Positions 1 to 8,300 are shown, counted from the stretch's first letter. The stretch is 64,000 bases of DNA from an uncultured Oscillospiraceae bacterium (GCA_944382965.1 CALWOA010000003.1:1-64000), one strand, 5' to 3'. Numbers and translations are program-made. The notes: generated by a model not told the origin, from the sequence alone.

Positions 1-56
1 GGTTCGGAATAGTGTAGTGCTGGCGGTCTATCTCTTGTTTTCGGTTGCTTGCTTCC

Positions 57-197
57 TTACCGTACATGAGCATTGGATGCAGGGTTGTCCTGGCCGTAGC
101 CTTCCAGCAGATTGATAACGCCCCAGATACCCAGACCTGCGCCCAGGGCGACTACCAGGGTTTGCAGTACACCGACTGCGCTCTGAAAAAATGCCAT
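57..197 (-). CDS. Maff2-like small membrane protein, apparently truncated
   Basis: A 46-residue frame starts with ATG at 197, preceded by a good AGGAGG-type site (205-210). It begins MAFFQSAVGVLQTLVVALG and continues with a hydrophobic glycine-rich helix and the stretch INLLEGYGQDNP. This matches from memory the Maff2 family, small membrane proteins encoded right after VirD4 in Tn1549/CTn-type conjugative elements. Family members usually run to about 65-75 residues with a second hydrophobic segment. Here the frame leaves the family pattern after DNP and stops at 57-59, so the C-terminal half is missing. It may be a broken gene or the point where another element begins. Family call is good; the cause of truncation is unknown. 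Confidence 0.7.
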   Translation of the reverse strand: MAFFQSAVGVLQTLVVALGAGLGIWGVINLLEGYGQDNPASNAHVR

Positions 198-224
198 TAA
201 ATAATTCCTCCTAAAAATGTTTTT

Positions 225-1826
225 TCATGTATTGATCTTGATTTCGTACACTTCAAAAACATCACCGGGCTTTGCCACGGTGCGCTGCCTTTTCATGTAC
301 CGTTCCATGTCAAAGACATTTTTAGGGTCGGCGTCGGCTGTGTATCGGTAATTGGGATGCTTGGTCAGGTCGTATTTCTCGGAGAGAAACGGCCGGACAC
401 CCCGGAGCATATAGATACACTTGCCTCCGTCCATAACTGCCAATTCGTCCTGGGACATCAACTCCTTTCCTAGTTTCTGATAATTGAGGCCATGGGAGAT
501 CTGACTGCCACGGTTTTCGGACTGGTTGTAGGAATCGATTGTTTCCCTACCCAGCAGCTCCGAAATTTCCTTGAGCGTCGATTTTTCCTTGCCTCCCAAA
601 AACAAGGTGCTGTCACAGTTACCCACGATGGTATCCGCTGCATCCTTGTAGATGGTCTTTAATTGGCTCTGGGACTGCAAAATGATGGAAGCCGAAATTT
701 CCCGGCTTCGGATCGTGGCGATCAGTTTGTCAAAGTTTGGTATCTGACCGATGTTGGCAAACTCGTCCAGAATTAGACGGACGTGGACAGGCAGCCGCCC
801 GCCGTAGAAATCGTCCGCTTTGTCACAGAGCAGATTGAATAACTGACTGTACATCAGCGCAGCCACAAAGTTAAAGGTCGAATCGGTATCTGACAATATT
901 ACAAACAGGGCGGTTTTCTCGTCGCCCAGGGTATCCAGTTCAAGTTCGTCATATTCCATGAGATCCCGTAGCTCCTTGATATCGAAGGGAGCAAGCCGGG
1001 CACCGCAGGAAATGAGGATGGATTTCAAAGTCTTGCCCGCCGCCATTTTGAATTTCTTATACTGCTTTACCGCAAAGTGTTCCGGTTCCCGTTTTTCAAG
1101 GTCAGCAAAGAGAATGTCAACAGGACTTTGGTAGTTCTCGTCATCCTCCCGTGCTTCACTGGCATTGATAAGATCCAGCAGCATAATGAAATTCTTTTCT
1201 TCCTCCGGGGCCTCGTACCAGATGTAGCCGATTAGGGCGCAGTAGTACAAGCGTTCTGCCTTGACCCAAAAATCTTCACCGGATTTTTCTCCTTCGCCCT
1301 TGGTATTTATAATCAGGGCATTCACCAGCTTCAGGATATCTTTCTCTGAGCGGATATAGGCCAGAGGGTTATATTTCATGGATTTCTTGAAGTTGATAAG
1401 ATTCAGGCATTTTATCCGGTATTTCTTTCTTCTCAGGAAGGTGCCGATTTCCGGTAAAAGTGTTCCTTTCGGATCGGTCACGACATACGAGGAATGAGCC
1501 TGCAAAAGGGATGGCTTACAGAAAAAGCGGGTCTTGCCTGAGCCGGAACCACCAATCACAAGGATATTCTTGTTTCGGGCGTACTTCGGCTGCTTCGGGC
1601 GGCTCGCCATGGTCAGGCGTTCCGTCATGGTCATGGGGATGTTCTGAAAGAAATCCGGGTCTATGTAAGGAGCAATGTCAGCGGCGGTACCCCAACGGGC
1701 GCTGCCGTATTCCATGCCGTGCCGGTATTTTTTGGCGTTCTGGCTTCGCAGATATACGGCCATGCGTAGCATAACGGCACCAGCAATACCCAGCAGCAGA
1801 TCCGTGGAGTGGAAGCTGGGCAGCAC
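225..1826 (-). CDS. VirD4/TraG-family type IV coupling protein of an integrative conjugative element
   Basis: This coupling ATPase would link relaxosome DNA to the conjugative secretion channel. The Walker A motif GGSGSGKT lies near residue 95 of the shortest form, followed by VVTDPKGT and, later, the Walker B region RLILDEFANIG; the C-terminal TraG/VirD4 domain is intact. The first standard start is GTG at 1826, but 53 further codons upstream (to 1985) stay open in the same frame and read like the normal hydrophobic N-terminus (KLILPNIPYAIVAYFC, then FRLAPGEDL). Only ATT at 1983-1985 is available there as a start. The gene follows the PcfB-like gene with its stop at 1979, so translational coupling or a mutated start are both possible. 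Core call is firm; the start is not. Confidence 0.92.
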   Translation of the reverse strand: MLPSFHSTDLLLGIAGAVMLRMAVYLRSQNAKKYRHGMEYGSARWGTAADIAPYIDPDFFQNIPMTMTERLTMASRPKQPKYARNKNILVIGGSGSGKTRFFCKPSLLQAHSSYVVTDPKGTLLPEIGTFLRRKKYRIKCLNLINFKKSMKYNPLAYIRSEKDILKLVNALIINTKGEGEKSGEDFWVKAERLYYCALIGYIWYEAPEEEKNFIMLLDLINASEAREDDENYQSPVDILFADLEKREPEHFAVKQYKKFKMAAGKTLKSILISCGARLAPFDIKELRDLMEYDELELDTLGDEKTALFVILSDTDSTFNFVAALMYSQLFNLLCDKADDFYGGRLPVHVRLILDEFANIGQIPNFDKLIATIRSREISASIILQSQSQLKTIYKDAADTIVGNCDSTLFLGGKEKSTLKEISELLGRETIDSYNQSENRGSQISHGLNYQKLGKELMSQDELAVMDGGKCIYMLRGVRPFLSEKYDLTKHPNYRYTADADPKNVFDMERYMKRQRTVAKPGDVFEVYEIKINT

Positions 1827-1978
1827 ATTGGAGAAGGCAGCAGAAAAGCCCTCCGAAATGGCAATGAGCCGGGCGGAAAGATCTTCGCCGGGCGCCAGAC
1901 GAAAGGCTTGGGATGCTTTGTTGCAGAAATACGCAACGATGGCATAGGGAATATTGGGAAGGATCAGCTTTTTTAGAT

Positions 1979-2455
1979 TTACAATTCAACACCTCGTTCC
2001 TTTTCCTTGACCTTCTTCCGGTCAAGTTCTCTGTGCTGCTTCCGGACCTGCTCCTTAGCAAGGGCAAGCCGTTTTCGGATGGAAGGCTTCCGGTGCAGCT
2101 TCTCGGCGGTAAACTCCTGGAAGGCTGCGGTGATGGCATCTGCATCCCGGCTTTTGAAAAATACCAAATACCGGGGTTGTTCCGCCGTGGTGTCCTTTTT
2201 CAGGGCAAAGTCCACATGGTACTTTTTTGCCACCTGGGTAAAAGCCTTGATATTTTTCTCGGTAATCTCGATATTGGCAAGTCCCGCGTTCTGCTGGGCA
2301 AGTTGTTTCAAAGACTGTTTGCCGTGGTAGATCTTAGGCTGCTTATTCTTTCGGGCATCCAGATAAGCGTTGATGGCCTTTTCAAGCACCTGCTCGCTTA
2401 TTCTGGCACCGTCAACGATTAGGGCAACGGACTTGCCGGTGACTTCCTCCTGCAT
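1979..2455 (-). CDS. PcfB/DUF3801-family conjugation protein
   Basis: The 158-residue product starts MQEEVTGKSVALIVDGARIS and ends with a long, strongly basic, probably helical tail rich in Lys and Arg (roughly residues 120-158). It resembles the PcfB/DUF3801 proteins found between the replication initiator and VirD4 in Gram-positive conjugative elements. The proteins are thought to assist DNA transfer; the exact role is not settled. ATG at 2455 overlaps the stop of the DUF6017 gene by one base, which indicates translational coupling. The 3' end runs into the N-terminal coding region of VirD4. Family call rests on sequence recall plus gene order. Confidence 0.85.
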   Translation of the reverse strand: MQEEVTGKSVALIVDGARISEQVLEKAINAYLDARKNKQPKIYHGKQSLKQLAQQNAGLANIEITEKNIKAFTQVAKKYHVDFALKKDTTAEQPRYLVFFKSRDADAITAAFQEFTAEKLHRKPSIRKRLALAKEQVRKQHRELDRKKVKEKERGVEL

Positions 2456-3333
2456 CAGTATCGCCTCCCTTGACCATCTGCGGCCATGTCATGCTGCACC
2501 AGGGCAGAATAGTAGCTCCCCATGGTGAAAGTCGCATTGTACAGGGCTGCAAGAAGATATTTCTTGATGTTTCGAATACGGGTGGTGTTCTCCTTCATGC
2601 AGGACATGACATACTGGATATGGGATGCGTTCAGCTTCAGGAACCGGGATTTGACCACCTCCGCCGGGAAGTCGTCACTGGAAATGCGGATCGTTTTCCG
2701 GGACGTGCAAATTGTATCAAGGATGATCTCCGTGATCTCGTCCAACTGTTCACGGTCCACCTGCGAATCTGCCGCAAGAATCTCATAGTCAATGTTCTCC
2801 AAAATGATTTGACGGTATATTTCTCTGGATTCCATCCCATCCTTTCCCATCCTCGTTCCCATGGGGGTAGGGGGATTTGATAGGATAGGATTTGATTCAT
2901 CAGTATTTGATAAGTTAGTATTTAATATATCTTTATTTAATTGCGTTGGAATTTCCTGCGTAGGAGAATCCAGCGTTGGTTTTACCTGCGTTGGATTTTC
3001 CAACATAGGTTTTTCCAATGTAGGCTTTTCTGGCTTGGGTTTAGGTTGTTCCAGTATCGTATACTCAACAGATCCCAACTGACCATTTGGCAGGCGGACA
3101 CGCTGGCGAACAAGGTAGCCTTGTGCTTCCAGCTCCTGTACACCTACTCGGATGCTGTCAATGCCGTCCTTACAGATTTTGGATAAGCCTCTCAGGGTAT
3201 AGTCCCAATCCTCAGGCAGGGACAGCATAAGCGACAGCAGCCCCTTGGCTTTTAGGGACAGTTCATTGTTACGCAGATGATGGTTCGACATGACGGTGTA
3301 GTCCTTGGTCTTTTCGATGCGGAAAACTGCCAT
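2455..3333 (-). CDS. DUF6017 replication-initiator-like protein of the conjugative element
   Basis: A 292-residue protein beginning MAVFRIEKTKDYTVMSNHHL. The start at 3333 has an excellent GGAAGGAGGT site about 5 bases upstream, so the open extension beyond it is ignored. Residues 1-95 form a winged-helix-like region (LSLKAKGLLSLMLSLP, then a DNA-recognition-like helix), as in RepA/DnaD-type initiators. A low-complexity Pro/Thr linker with repeated PT-x-x-x-PT units spans about 100-150. A C-terminal DUF6017 domain (EIYRQIILENIDYEIL to the end) follows. It is the first gene of the element fragment and lies upstream of the PcfB-like and VirD4 genes, the usual order in Tn1549-type elements. Probably directs element replication or maintenance; not proven. 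Confidence 0.85.
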   Translation of the reverse strand: MAVFRIEKTKDYTVMSNHHLRNNELSLKAKGLLSLMLSLPEDWDYTLRGLSKICKDGIDSIRVGVQELEAQGYLVRQRVRLPNGQLGSVEYTILEQPKPKPEKPTLEKPMLENPTQVKPTLDSPTQEIPTQLNKDILNTNLSNTDESNPILSNPPTPMGTRMGKDGMESREIYRQIILENIDYEILAADSQVDREQLDEITEIILDTICTSRKTIRISSDDFPAEVVKSRFLKLNASHIQYVMSCMKENTTRIRNIKKYLLAALYNATFTMGSYYSALVQHDMAADGQGRRY

Positions 3334-3488
3334 TGGAATGACCTCCTTCCATGCAAAATGAAGTGTTGATTTTCGTGGAATCGTTGGCTCAGAATCCCCG
3401 AATCTTTCACCATGAGAAAAGATATGGGCAGCATCCGATTCGCCGCTCACAGGGGAAAGAAAAGCCAAAATACCACCCGTTTTGATAC

Positions 3489-3525
3489 AAAAAATGAGCG
3501 ACCGCAAATTGCAATCGCTCATTCA
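3489..3525 (-). terminator. Rho-independent terminator, minus strand
   Basis: AATGAGCGA (3493-3501) pairs with TCGCTCATT (3515-3523) around a 13-base loop. On the minus strand the stem is followed by a run of six T. It would stop transcripts entering the element from the CapA side before the DUF6017 gene. Confidence 0.7.
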
Positions 3526-3630
3526 GAGTGATATTGTGAAGTAAAAAGAGGGAAATTTGTTGCTCTGAAATCCGAAAAACCGTTGGTATGACAGCGTTTT
3601 TTGAAAAGTCCTATAAGAACACTCGCACCA

Positions 3631-3666
3631 AAAGAGCAGATACTCATTCGAGTATCTGCTCTTTTG
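3631..3666. terminator. Bidirectional hairpin terminator downstream of the CapA-like gene
   Basis: A perfect 15-bp stem, AAAGAGCAGATACTC (3631-3645) with its complement (3650-3664), closes a 4-base ATTC loop. T-rich tracts flank it on both strands. It is the likely end of the CapA transcript on the minus strand. Confidence 0.8.
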
Positions 3667-3817
3667 TTTATTCCTGAGAGAAAGGGCCTGGAACCACCCA
3701 ATGCCGGTGTCCGGTGGACACCCGCCAACCACAGCCCGATGGCGGCAGCTTAATAAGAAAGTGCGTGTTCTGATTGGCTTGGATTGCCTGTCAGAACCCG
3801 CATTTTTCCGTCTATGC

Positions 3818-5356
3818 TTATGCTGCCTGGGTCGCTTCCGTCGTTGCCTCGGTCTGAGGCTGCTCTGCCCCATCCTGGCTCAGGTAGGTCTGGCATTTGG
3901 TCAGTCCCGGGGTAAGAATCTCCATTGTACGGTCATAGGACTTACAGGCGTTGGTATACTGCTCCTGGGTCAGATTAAACTGGGTTATCCACTGGTCCTG
4001 CTGCTCCTTGTCCAGAGGCAGTATGTTATACTCGTATTTCCAGTTGGCGTTGGTAAATTTGTTCACCCAAGTAGGCAGCACGTCCACCTCCGCCACCTTC
4101 ACGGTGCCGTCGGAATACTCTTCAAACGTGACGCTGAACACCACGCCATCCTCGGTATGACCGGTTTTCAGGTTCATTTCTTCAATACGCTGGTTGGAAA
4201 CTGCGTTGCCCAGGGAGTAAATACAAATGGTCTTATGCTCCGGATTCGTGGTGCTGGTAAGCAGATCCATAGGCTGCACCACATGGGGATGGCCGCCGAT
4301 GATTACATCCACGCCCATATCACAGATTTTCTGCGCCATAGCCCGCTGGGTGGCATTCTCCGTAATTTCGTACTCCGTACCCCAGTGGATGTAGACAATG
4401 GTTGCCTGGGCTCCGTCCTGCTTCATCTGCTGGCAGACGGATTCCAGTTCCGAATAGAAGGCGGGGAGATTTTCGGTGCTGAAGTAGTTCACCAGTTCCG
4501 GCTGCTCCACCTGGGAATTGTTGTTCAGCCGGGGCTTGCCTGCGTCCATAACCATGGTGTAGGTGTAGCAGGTAATTCCCAGCTGGATGCCATTCACATC
4601 CACCACCGCATACCGGGGTTCGTCAGAAGAAAGCCGGGTGCCTACTGCCGTCATCTCTGCCTTGCGCACCTGTTCCACCGTGCGTTTGAGGCCGGTCATC
4701 ACCGTGTCGTAGCAGTGGTTGTTGGCGGTGAGTAGCATGTCATACCCTGCTCCCTTCAGAGAGTCCAAAATCGCGTCGGGGCAGTTGAAGCTGGGATTGC
4801 CCTGGTAGGGGAAGCTGTCTCCACCCAGGGTGGTTTCCAGATTGGCTACCATGAAGTCTGCCTTGGAAGTGTAGGGGGAAATATACTGAAACAGGGAATC
4901 AAAATTGTATTTGCCGTCACCTACATAGCAGTTGCCATCCCATTTTTCTCCGAAGATGGTGGCGTGCATCAGCAGATCTCCCTGGGAGGCTATGGTTGCC
5001 CGGGCGGTTACGGTGATAGGCTGGGTTTCCTCCTGGTTTTCCATCTGCTCCGGCTGATCGGAGGAAGGGGTTTTTTCCTTGCCAAAAACACTCAGGCACA
5101 CCACCAACGCCAGCAATAGGACGCCTGCCGCTGCAGCAACGGGCAGCACGGACTTCCGGCGGCGCTGGCGGCGGGGCCGTCTGGGGGGCAAACTATTTTC
5201 TCCCCGGCTCCGGGATAAATTCTGTGGTTGTCCCTGCCGACGCTCCGGTGCAGGCCGAGGCGGTGCAGACCGGGTTGCTTCACGTCTGCGCTCCGCTGGC
5301 GCAGCAGCGGGGCTTCTGTCTTCCCGGCTGCGGGGCTTTTCAAATTTTCCTGCCAT
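3818..5356 (-). CDS. CapA-family (PGA_cap) membrane-anchored metallophosphoesterase-like protein
   Basis: The 512-residue product starts at ATG 5356 behind AGGAGA. Residues 1-69 are cytosolic, very rich in Arg and Pro. A single membrane segment spans about 70-91. The rest is an extracellular CapA/PGA_cap domain of the calcineurin-like fold with its usual blocks: TIASQGDLLMHATIFG, VANLETTLGG, LLTANNHCYDT, VYIHWGTEYE, IIGGHPHVVQPMDL and YSLGNA. The Asp, Asn and His residues of these blocks are the expected metal ligands. A Thr/Glu-rich tail closes the protein. Relatives act in poly-gamma-glutamate capsule synthesis, but the other cap genes are absent, so a general cell-surface role is more likely. 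Monocistronic, with its own terminator at 3631-3664. Confidence 0.88.
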   Translation of the reverse strand: MAGKFEKPRSREDRSPAAAPAERRREATRSAPPRPAPERRQGQPQNLSRSRGENSLPPRRPRRQRRRKSVLPVAAAAGVLLLALVVCLSVFGKEKTPSSDQPEQMENQEETQPITVTARATIASQGDLLMHATIFGEKWDGNCYVGDGKYNFDSLFQYISPYTSKADFMVANLETTLGGDSFPYQGNPSFNCPDAILDSLKGAGYDMLLTANNHCYDTVMTGLKRTVEQVRKAEMTAVGTRLSSDEPRYAVVDVNGIQLGITCYTYTMVMDAGKPRLNNNSQVEQPELVNYFSTENLPAFYSELESVCQQMKQDGAQATIVYIHWGTEYEITENATQRAMAQKICDMGVDVIIGGHPHVVQPMDLLTSTTNPEHKTICIYSLGNAVSNQRIEEMNLKTGHTEDGVVFSVTFEEYSDGTVKVAEVDVLPTWVNKFTNANWKYEYNILPLDKEQQDQWITQFNLTQEQYTNACKSYDRTMEILTPGLTKCQTYLSQDGAEQPQTEATTEATQAA

Positions 5357-5480
5357 AGGGTTTCTCCTGTTCTTTGCTGAGATGATTTCTGATTGATGAC
5401 AGTTTATCACAAAATCCTACAAAATGGAACAGGAGAAAACTTAAGATTTTCTTTTCTCTCCCACCGGCTGGGCATATGCA

Positions 5481-5509
5481 GTAAGCCGGACGCTTTGCGT
5501 CCGGCTTAC
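5481..5509 (-). terminator. Strong hairpin just downstream of larC
   Basis: GTAAGCCGGACGC (5481-5493) pairs perfectly with GCGTCCGGCTTAC (5497-5509) around a 3-base loop, 4 bases past the larC stop. There is no clear T-run on either strand. It probably ends or protects the cob-lar transcript. Confidence 0.6.
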
Positions 5510-5512
5510 TGG

Positions 5513-6670
5513 TTATAAATTGGTCAATATCTCTTCCAGGCTCATCTGACGCTGCCTTGCAATGGCCGCCAAATCCTCATATTCATACTTTTCCCGATGA
5601 ACACCGTAACCGGTGCTGACCTTCTTGTGTATCGTCCCGAAAGGCGTATCTACGGTTTGGATCTCCCGGTGCAGGGTATGGCGGTCACAGAGAACCTCCC
5701 GGACACCCAGAGTAGTGGTGTGACGAAACAGGGCTTCCACCAGTTTTTCCCGGTCAGACTCCCAGCACAGAACGCTGAGCAAAATCCCCGGCCGGGATTT
5801 TTTCATGCCGATGGGCACCGTAAAGGCATCCAGCGCCCCCAATTCCAGCAGGTTTTCCAAGGCAAAACCCACCGCTTCTCCGGTCATGTCGTCTACGTTG
5901 CATTGCAGTGACAAAATCCGCTCCGGTTTTTCTTCCGTTTCTCCCAGCAAAATCCGAACACAGTTGGCCCGTTCAAAATCCTTTTTGCCCATGCCGTAGC
6001 CCATGGCCTGCACCCGGATGGGGGGCATGTCGGAGAACTTGGTGACAAAATGCTTCAGCAGCGCTGCCCCGGTAGGGGTACATAGCTCCCCGGCAATTTC
6101 TCCGCCGTAGATGGGGATATCCCGCAGCAGCTCCGCCGTGGCAGGGGCCGGAACCGGCAGCACCCCATGGGCGCACCGAACACTTCCGCTGCCTACATGC
6201 ACCGGCGAGGCAAGTACCTGATCCGGTTTCAGCTGGTACATCAGCAGGCACACCGCCGTAATGTCCGCCAGAGCATCCAGGGTTCCCACTTCATGGAAGT
6301 GGATATTCTTCATCGCAACGCCGTGGACGCGGCTTTCCGCCTGGGCAATGAGCTGATATACCGCCAGCACATCCAGCTTTACCATGGTGGGAATAGGCAT
6401 GGACGCAACCATGGTTTCGATGTCCCCCAGGCCGGAATGGCTGTGGTGATGATGGTGGTGTCCTTCCTCCTCTCCGCCCACCACTACCCGGAAATGGGTG
6501 CCGGTGATGCCGCATTTTACCGCCTTTTCCAGGGAAACCGACACACCGGGCAGGCCCAGGCTGTTCATGGTGCGAAGAAATTCTTCCTTATCCGGCAGCA
6601 GCTCGCTCAGTGCCGCCGCCAGCATATCGCCCGCCGCACCCATGCCGCAGTCAATGTAAAGCGTTTTCAT
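5513..6670 (-). CDS. larC: LarC: nickel insertase for the nickel-pincer nucleotide cofactor
   Basis: LarC inserts nickel into pyridinium-3,5-bisthiocarboxylic acid mononucleotide, the last step in making the cofactor of lactate racemase and related LarA enzymes. The 385-residue protein has the LarC signature start MKTLYIDCGMGAAGDMLAAAL, a His-rich nickel-binding stretch (six His then SHS, about residues 71-79), IHFHEVGTLDALADI, and a C-terminal region with CNVDDMTGEAVGFA. In Lactobacillus plantarum the gene is read through a programmed frameshift as two parts; here it is one continuous frame. ATG at 6670 overlaps the larB stop, so larB and larC are coupled. No larA is in the window. Confidence 0.95.
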   Translation of the reverse strand: MKTLYIDCGMGAAGDMLAAALSELLPDKEEFLRTMNSLGLPGVSVSLEKAVKCGITGTHFRVVVGGEEEGHHHHHHSHSGLGDIETMVASMPIPTMVKLDVLAVYQLIAQAESRVHGVAMKNIHFHEVGTLDALADITAVCLLMYQLKPDQVLASPVHVGSGSVRCAHGVLPVPAPATAELLRDIPIYGGEIAGELCTPTGAALLKHFVTKFSDMPPIRVQAMGYGMGKKDFERANCVRILLGETEEKPERILSLQCNVDDMTGEAVGFALENLLELGALDAFTVPIGMKKSRPGILLSVLCWESDREKLVEALFRHTTTLGVREVLCDRHTLHREIQTVDTPFGTIHKKVSTGYGVHREKYEYEDLAAIARQRQMSLEEILTNL

Positions 6671-7422
6671 GCTTTCGCCTCCATGTGATTGATCCGGTTG
6701 GCCAGGAATCCTGCACCGAAGCCGTTGTCAATGTTCACTACGCTGACCCCGCTGGCGCAGGAATTGAGCATGCTCAGCAGCGCCGAAACACCGCCAAAGG
6801 ACGCGCCGTACCCCACGCTGGTGGGTACCGCAATTACCGGGCAGTCCGCAAGGCCGCCCACCACGCTGGCCAGAGCACCTTCCATTCCGGCAATGGCAAT
6901 AATCACGCTGGCATCCATAATCAGCTCCATATGAGCCAGCAGCCGGTGGACACCGGCAACGCCCACGTCATACAGCCGCACAACTTCACTTCCCAGAATT
7001 TCCGCAGTCAGGGCCGCCTCTTCCGCTACAGGAATGTCGCTGGTGCCGCCGGTGGCAATCACCACTTTCCCCAGTCCATCCGGCTCCGGGAAACCGCCGA
7101 TAATGCCCACTTTGGACAGGGGGCGGTAGTCTAGGTTGGCGGTTTTGCTGACAAAATCTGCCGCTTCCTGGGACATGCGGGTGATGAGAATCCGGTCTTG
7201 CCCATTTTTCTCCATGGTTGCCACAATCCCGGCAATCTGCTCCGGAGTTTTCCCTGCACCGTAAATTACCTCCGCCGCTCCCTGGCGGATTTTCCGGTGC
7301 AGATCCACCTTGGCATAGCCGATATCTTCAAAGGCCGACAATTTCAGCTTGTGCAGGGCATCGTCTACGCTGACTTCTCCCCCCTGAACCGCCTCCAACA
7401 GCTTTTTCACATCAGATTGCAT
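6667..7422 (-). CDS. larB: LarB: pyridinium-3,5-biscarboxylic acid mononucleotide synthase
   Basis: LarB carboxylates and hydrolyses nicotinic acid adenine dinucleotide to start nickel-pincer cofactor synthesis. The start MQSDVKKLLEAVQGG at 7422 sits behind GGAGGTGC. A small helical N-terminal domain (about 1-75) precedes an AIR-carboxylase-like (PurE-like) domain with VVIATGGTSDIPVAEEAA, YDVGVAGVHRLL, IIAIAGMEGALASVVGGL and PTSVGYGASFGG. The length, 251 residues, is normal for the family. The gene overlaps larE upstream by 11 bases and larC downstream by 4 bases, so the three are one translational unit. Confidence 0.95.
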   Translation of the reverse strand: MQSDVKKLLEAVQGGEVSVDDALHKLKLSAFEDIGYAKVDLHRKIRQGAAEVIYGAGKTPEQIAGIVATMEKNGQDRILITRMSQEAADFVSKTANLDYRPLSKVGIIGGFPEPDGLGKVVIATGGTSDIPVAEEAALTAEILGSEVVRLYDVGVAGVHRLLAHMELIMDASVIIAIAGMEGALASVVGGLADCPVIAVPTSVGYGASFGGVSALLSMLNSCASGVSVVNIDNGFGAGFLANRINHMEAKA

Positions 7423-8164
7423 GACGCACCTCCAAATCCAGCACAACAGCGTCATAGGACTGCCGTAACGTGTCCAAAATTTCCTGCCGATTTTCCATGA
7501 CCAAGGCTAAATCCTCTGCGCGCACCTGAATTTTCGCCTTGCCATGATCCAGCCGCACCCGGAAGTCCCGGAATCCCAGGGATGCCAGGAAATGTTCTGC
7601 CTGCTCCGTTTTTTCCAGCTTGTCCAGGGTGATCCGCTCCCCGGTGGGAATCCGGGTGGCAAGGCAGGCATAGGCGGGTTTATTGTGGGTAAACAGCCCG
7701 GCCTCTTTGGACAGCCGGCGGATTTCCTCCTTGGTCAGGCCGCACAGCCGCAGCGGTGACTGTACCTGCAGTTCCCGCAGGGCCTGAATCCCCGGACGGT
7801 CTGCATCATCGTCCGATGCGTTGGTGCCGTCCAGAATCAGGGAAAAACCATCGGCCTGAGCCGCCTCCAGAATCCGGGAAAACAGCGCCCTCTTGCAGAA
7901 ATAGCACCGGTTTGCCGGGTTGGAGGCAATCTCCTCCCGGCACAACACATCCATGGAGAGAGTCGCCATTTCCACCCCCAGCTGCCGGGCGAGATTTTGC
8001 GCGTCTTCATACTCAAATTGTGGCTGAAACGGGGTTTTCACATAATAGGCCCGGACATCTGCGCCGCTTTGCACAGCGGCATACAATAGGTACGCCGAAT
8101 CCACCCCGCCGGAGAAGGCAATGGCGGCTTTCGGATGGGCAGAAAAATACGCTGTTAATTCCAT
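7412..8164 (-). CDS. larE: LarE: ATP-dependent sulfur transferase for nickel-pincer cofactor
   Basis: LarE activates the cofactor precursor with ATP and replaces carboxylate oxygens by sulfur. The 250-residue protein starts at ATG 8164 behind GGAGG. It carries the PP-loop SGGVDS (residues 18-23). Cysteines at about 87 and 90 (CYFC) and 167 (YACLATRIP) are in the arrangement reported for LarE proteins that hold a 4Fe-4S cluster and recycle sulfur. This differs from the single-use sacrificial Cys type of L. plantarum; that assignment is inference from the Cys pattern. It is the first of three overlapping lar genes and is preceded by a structured leader (8165-8300) with alternative pairings. Confidence 0.95.
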   Translation of the reverse strand: MELTAYFSAHPKAAIAFSGGVDSAYLLYAAVQSGADVRAYYVKTPFQPQFEYEDAQNLARQLGVEMATLSMDVLCREEIASNPANRCYFCKRALFSRILEAAQADGFSLILDGTNASDDDADRPGIQALRELQVQSPLRLCGLTKEEIRRLSKEAGLFTHNKPAYACLATRIPTGERITLDKLEKTEQAEHFLASLGFRDFRVRLDHGKAKIQVRAEDLALVMENRQEILDTLRQSYDAVVLDLEVRHAI

Positions 8165-8300
8165 AGGTTCCTCCAAAGGAAACAGCGCAGACCCCAAGGC
8201 TCTGCGCTGTCATAATTCCTCATTGCGCTGTGGGACTTTTATCCCGCTGCGCCGCGCCGATTATCTCCATTTTACAGAAAGTCGGCGCATTTTGCAAGTG
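8165..8300 (-). promoter_or_regulatory. Structured leader with mutually exclusive hairpins before larE
   Basis: This 136-base gap between cobC and larE has three possible stems when read on the minus strand. One is GCGCCGA (8282-8288) with its partner at 8254-8260. The second is an imperfect stem, 8225-8252, closing TCCC/GGGA. The third is a perfect 10-bp stem, 8182-8191 with 8201-8210, ending 9 bases before the larE Shine-Dalgarno. The octamer ACAGCGCA occurs twice on the minus strand (8224-8231 and 8203-8210), and both copies can pair with TGCGCTGT (8182-8189). That is the layout of a switching leader. It matches no riboswitch class I recognise, and no T-run terminator is present. Confidence 0.5.

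Larger units (their letters stand above)
3334..3817. other. Intergenic junction between the conjugative element and the chromosome
   Basis: No convincing gene was found in this 484-base stretch. It holds the ribosome-binding site of the DUF6017 gene (3334-3350), a minus-strand hairpin with T-run at 3491-3525, an A/T-richer segment (3530-3630), a 15-bp-stem hairpin at 3631-3664, and then G+C-rich chromosomal-type sequence up to the CapA stop. The change in composition suggests the element end lies here, most likely between about 3525 and 3665. No direct repeat or integrase gene is visible to fix the attachment site. Confidence 0.5.

Noticed and set aside
1-60. Group II intron or insertion sequence interrupting the Maff2-like gene
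   Set aside because: Too little sequence is left of the junction, and no intron domain or inverted repeat could be identified.
5513-8164. Lactate racemase activity encoded here
   Set aside because: Only the cofactor genes larE, larB and larC are present; no LarA-like protein is in the window.
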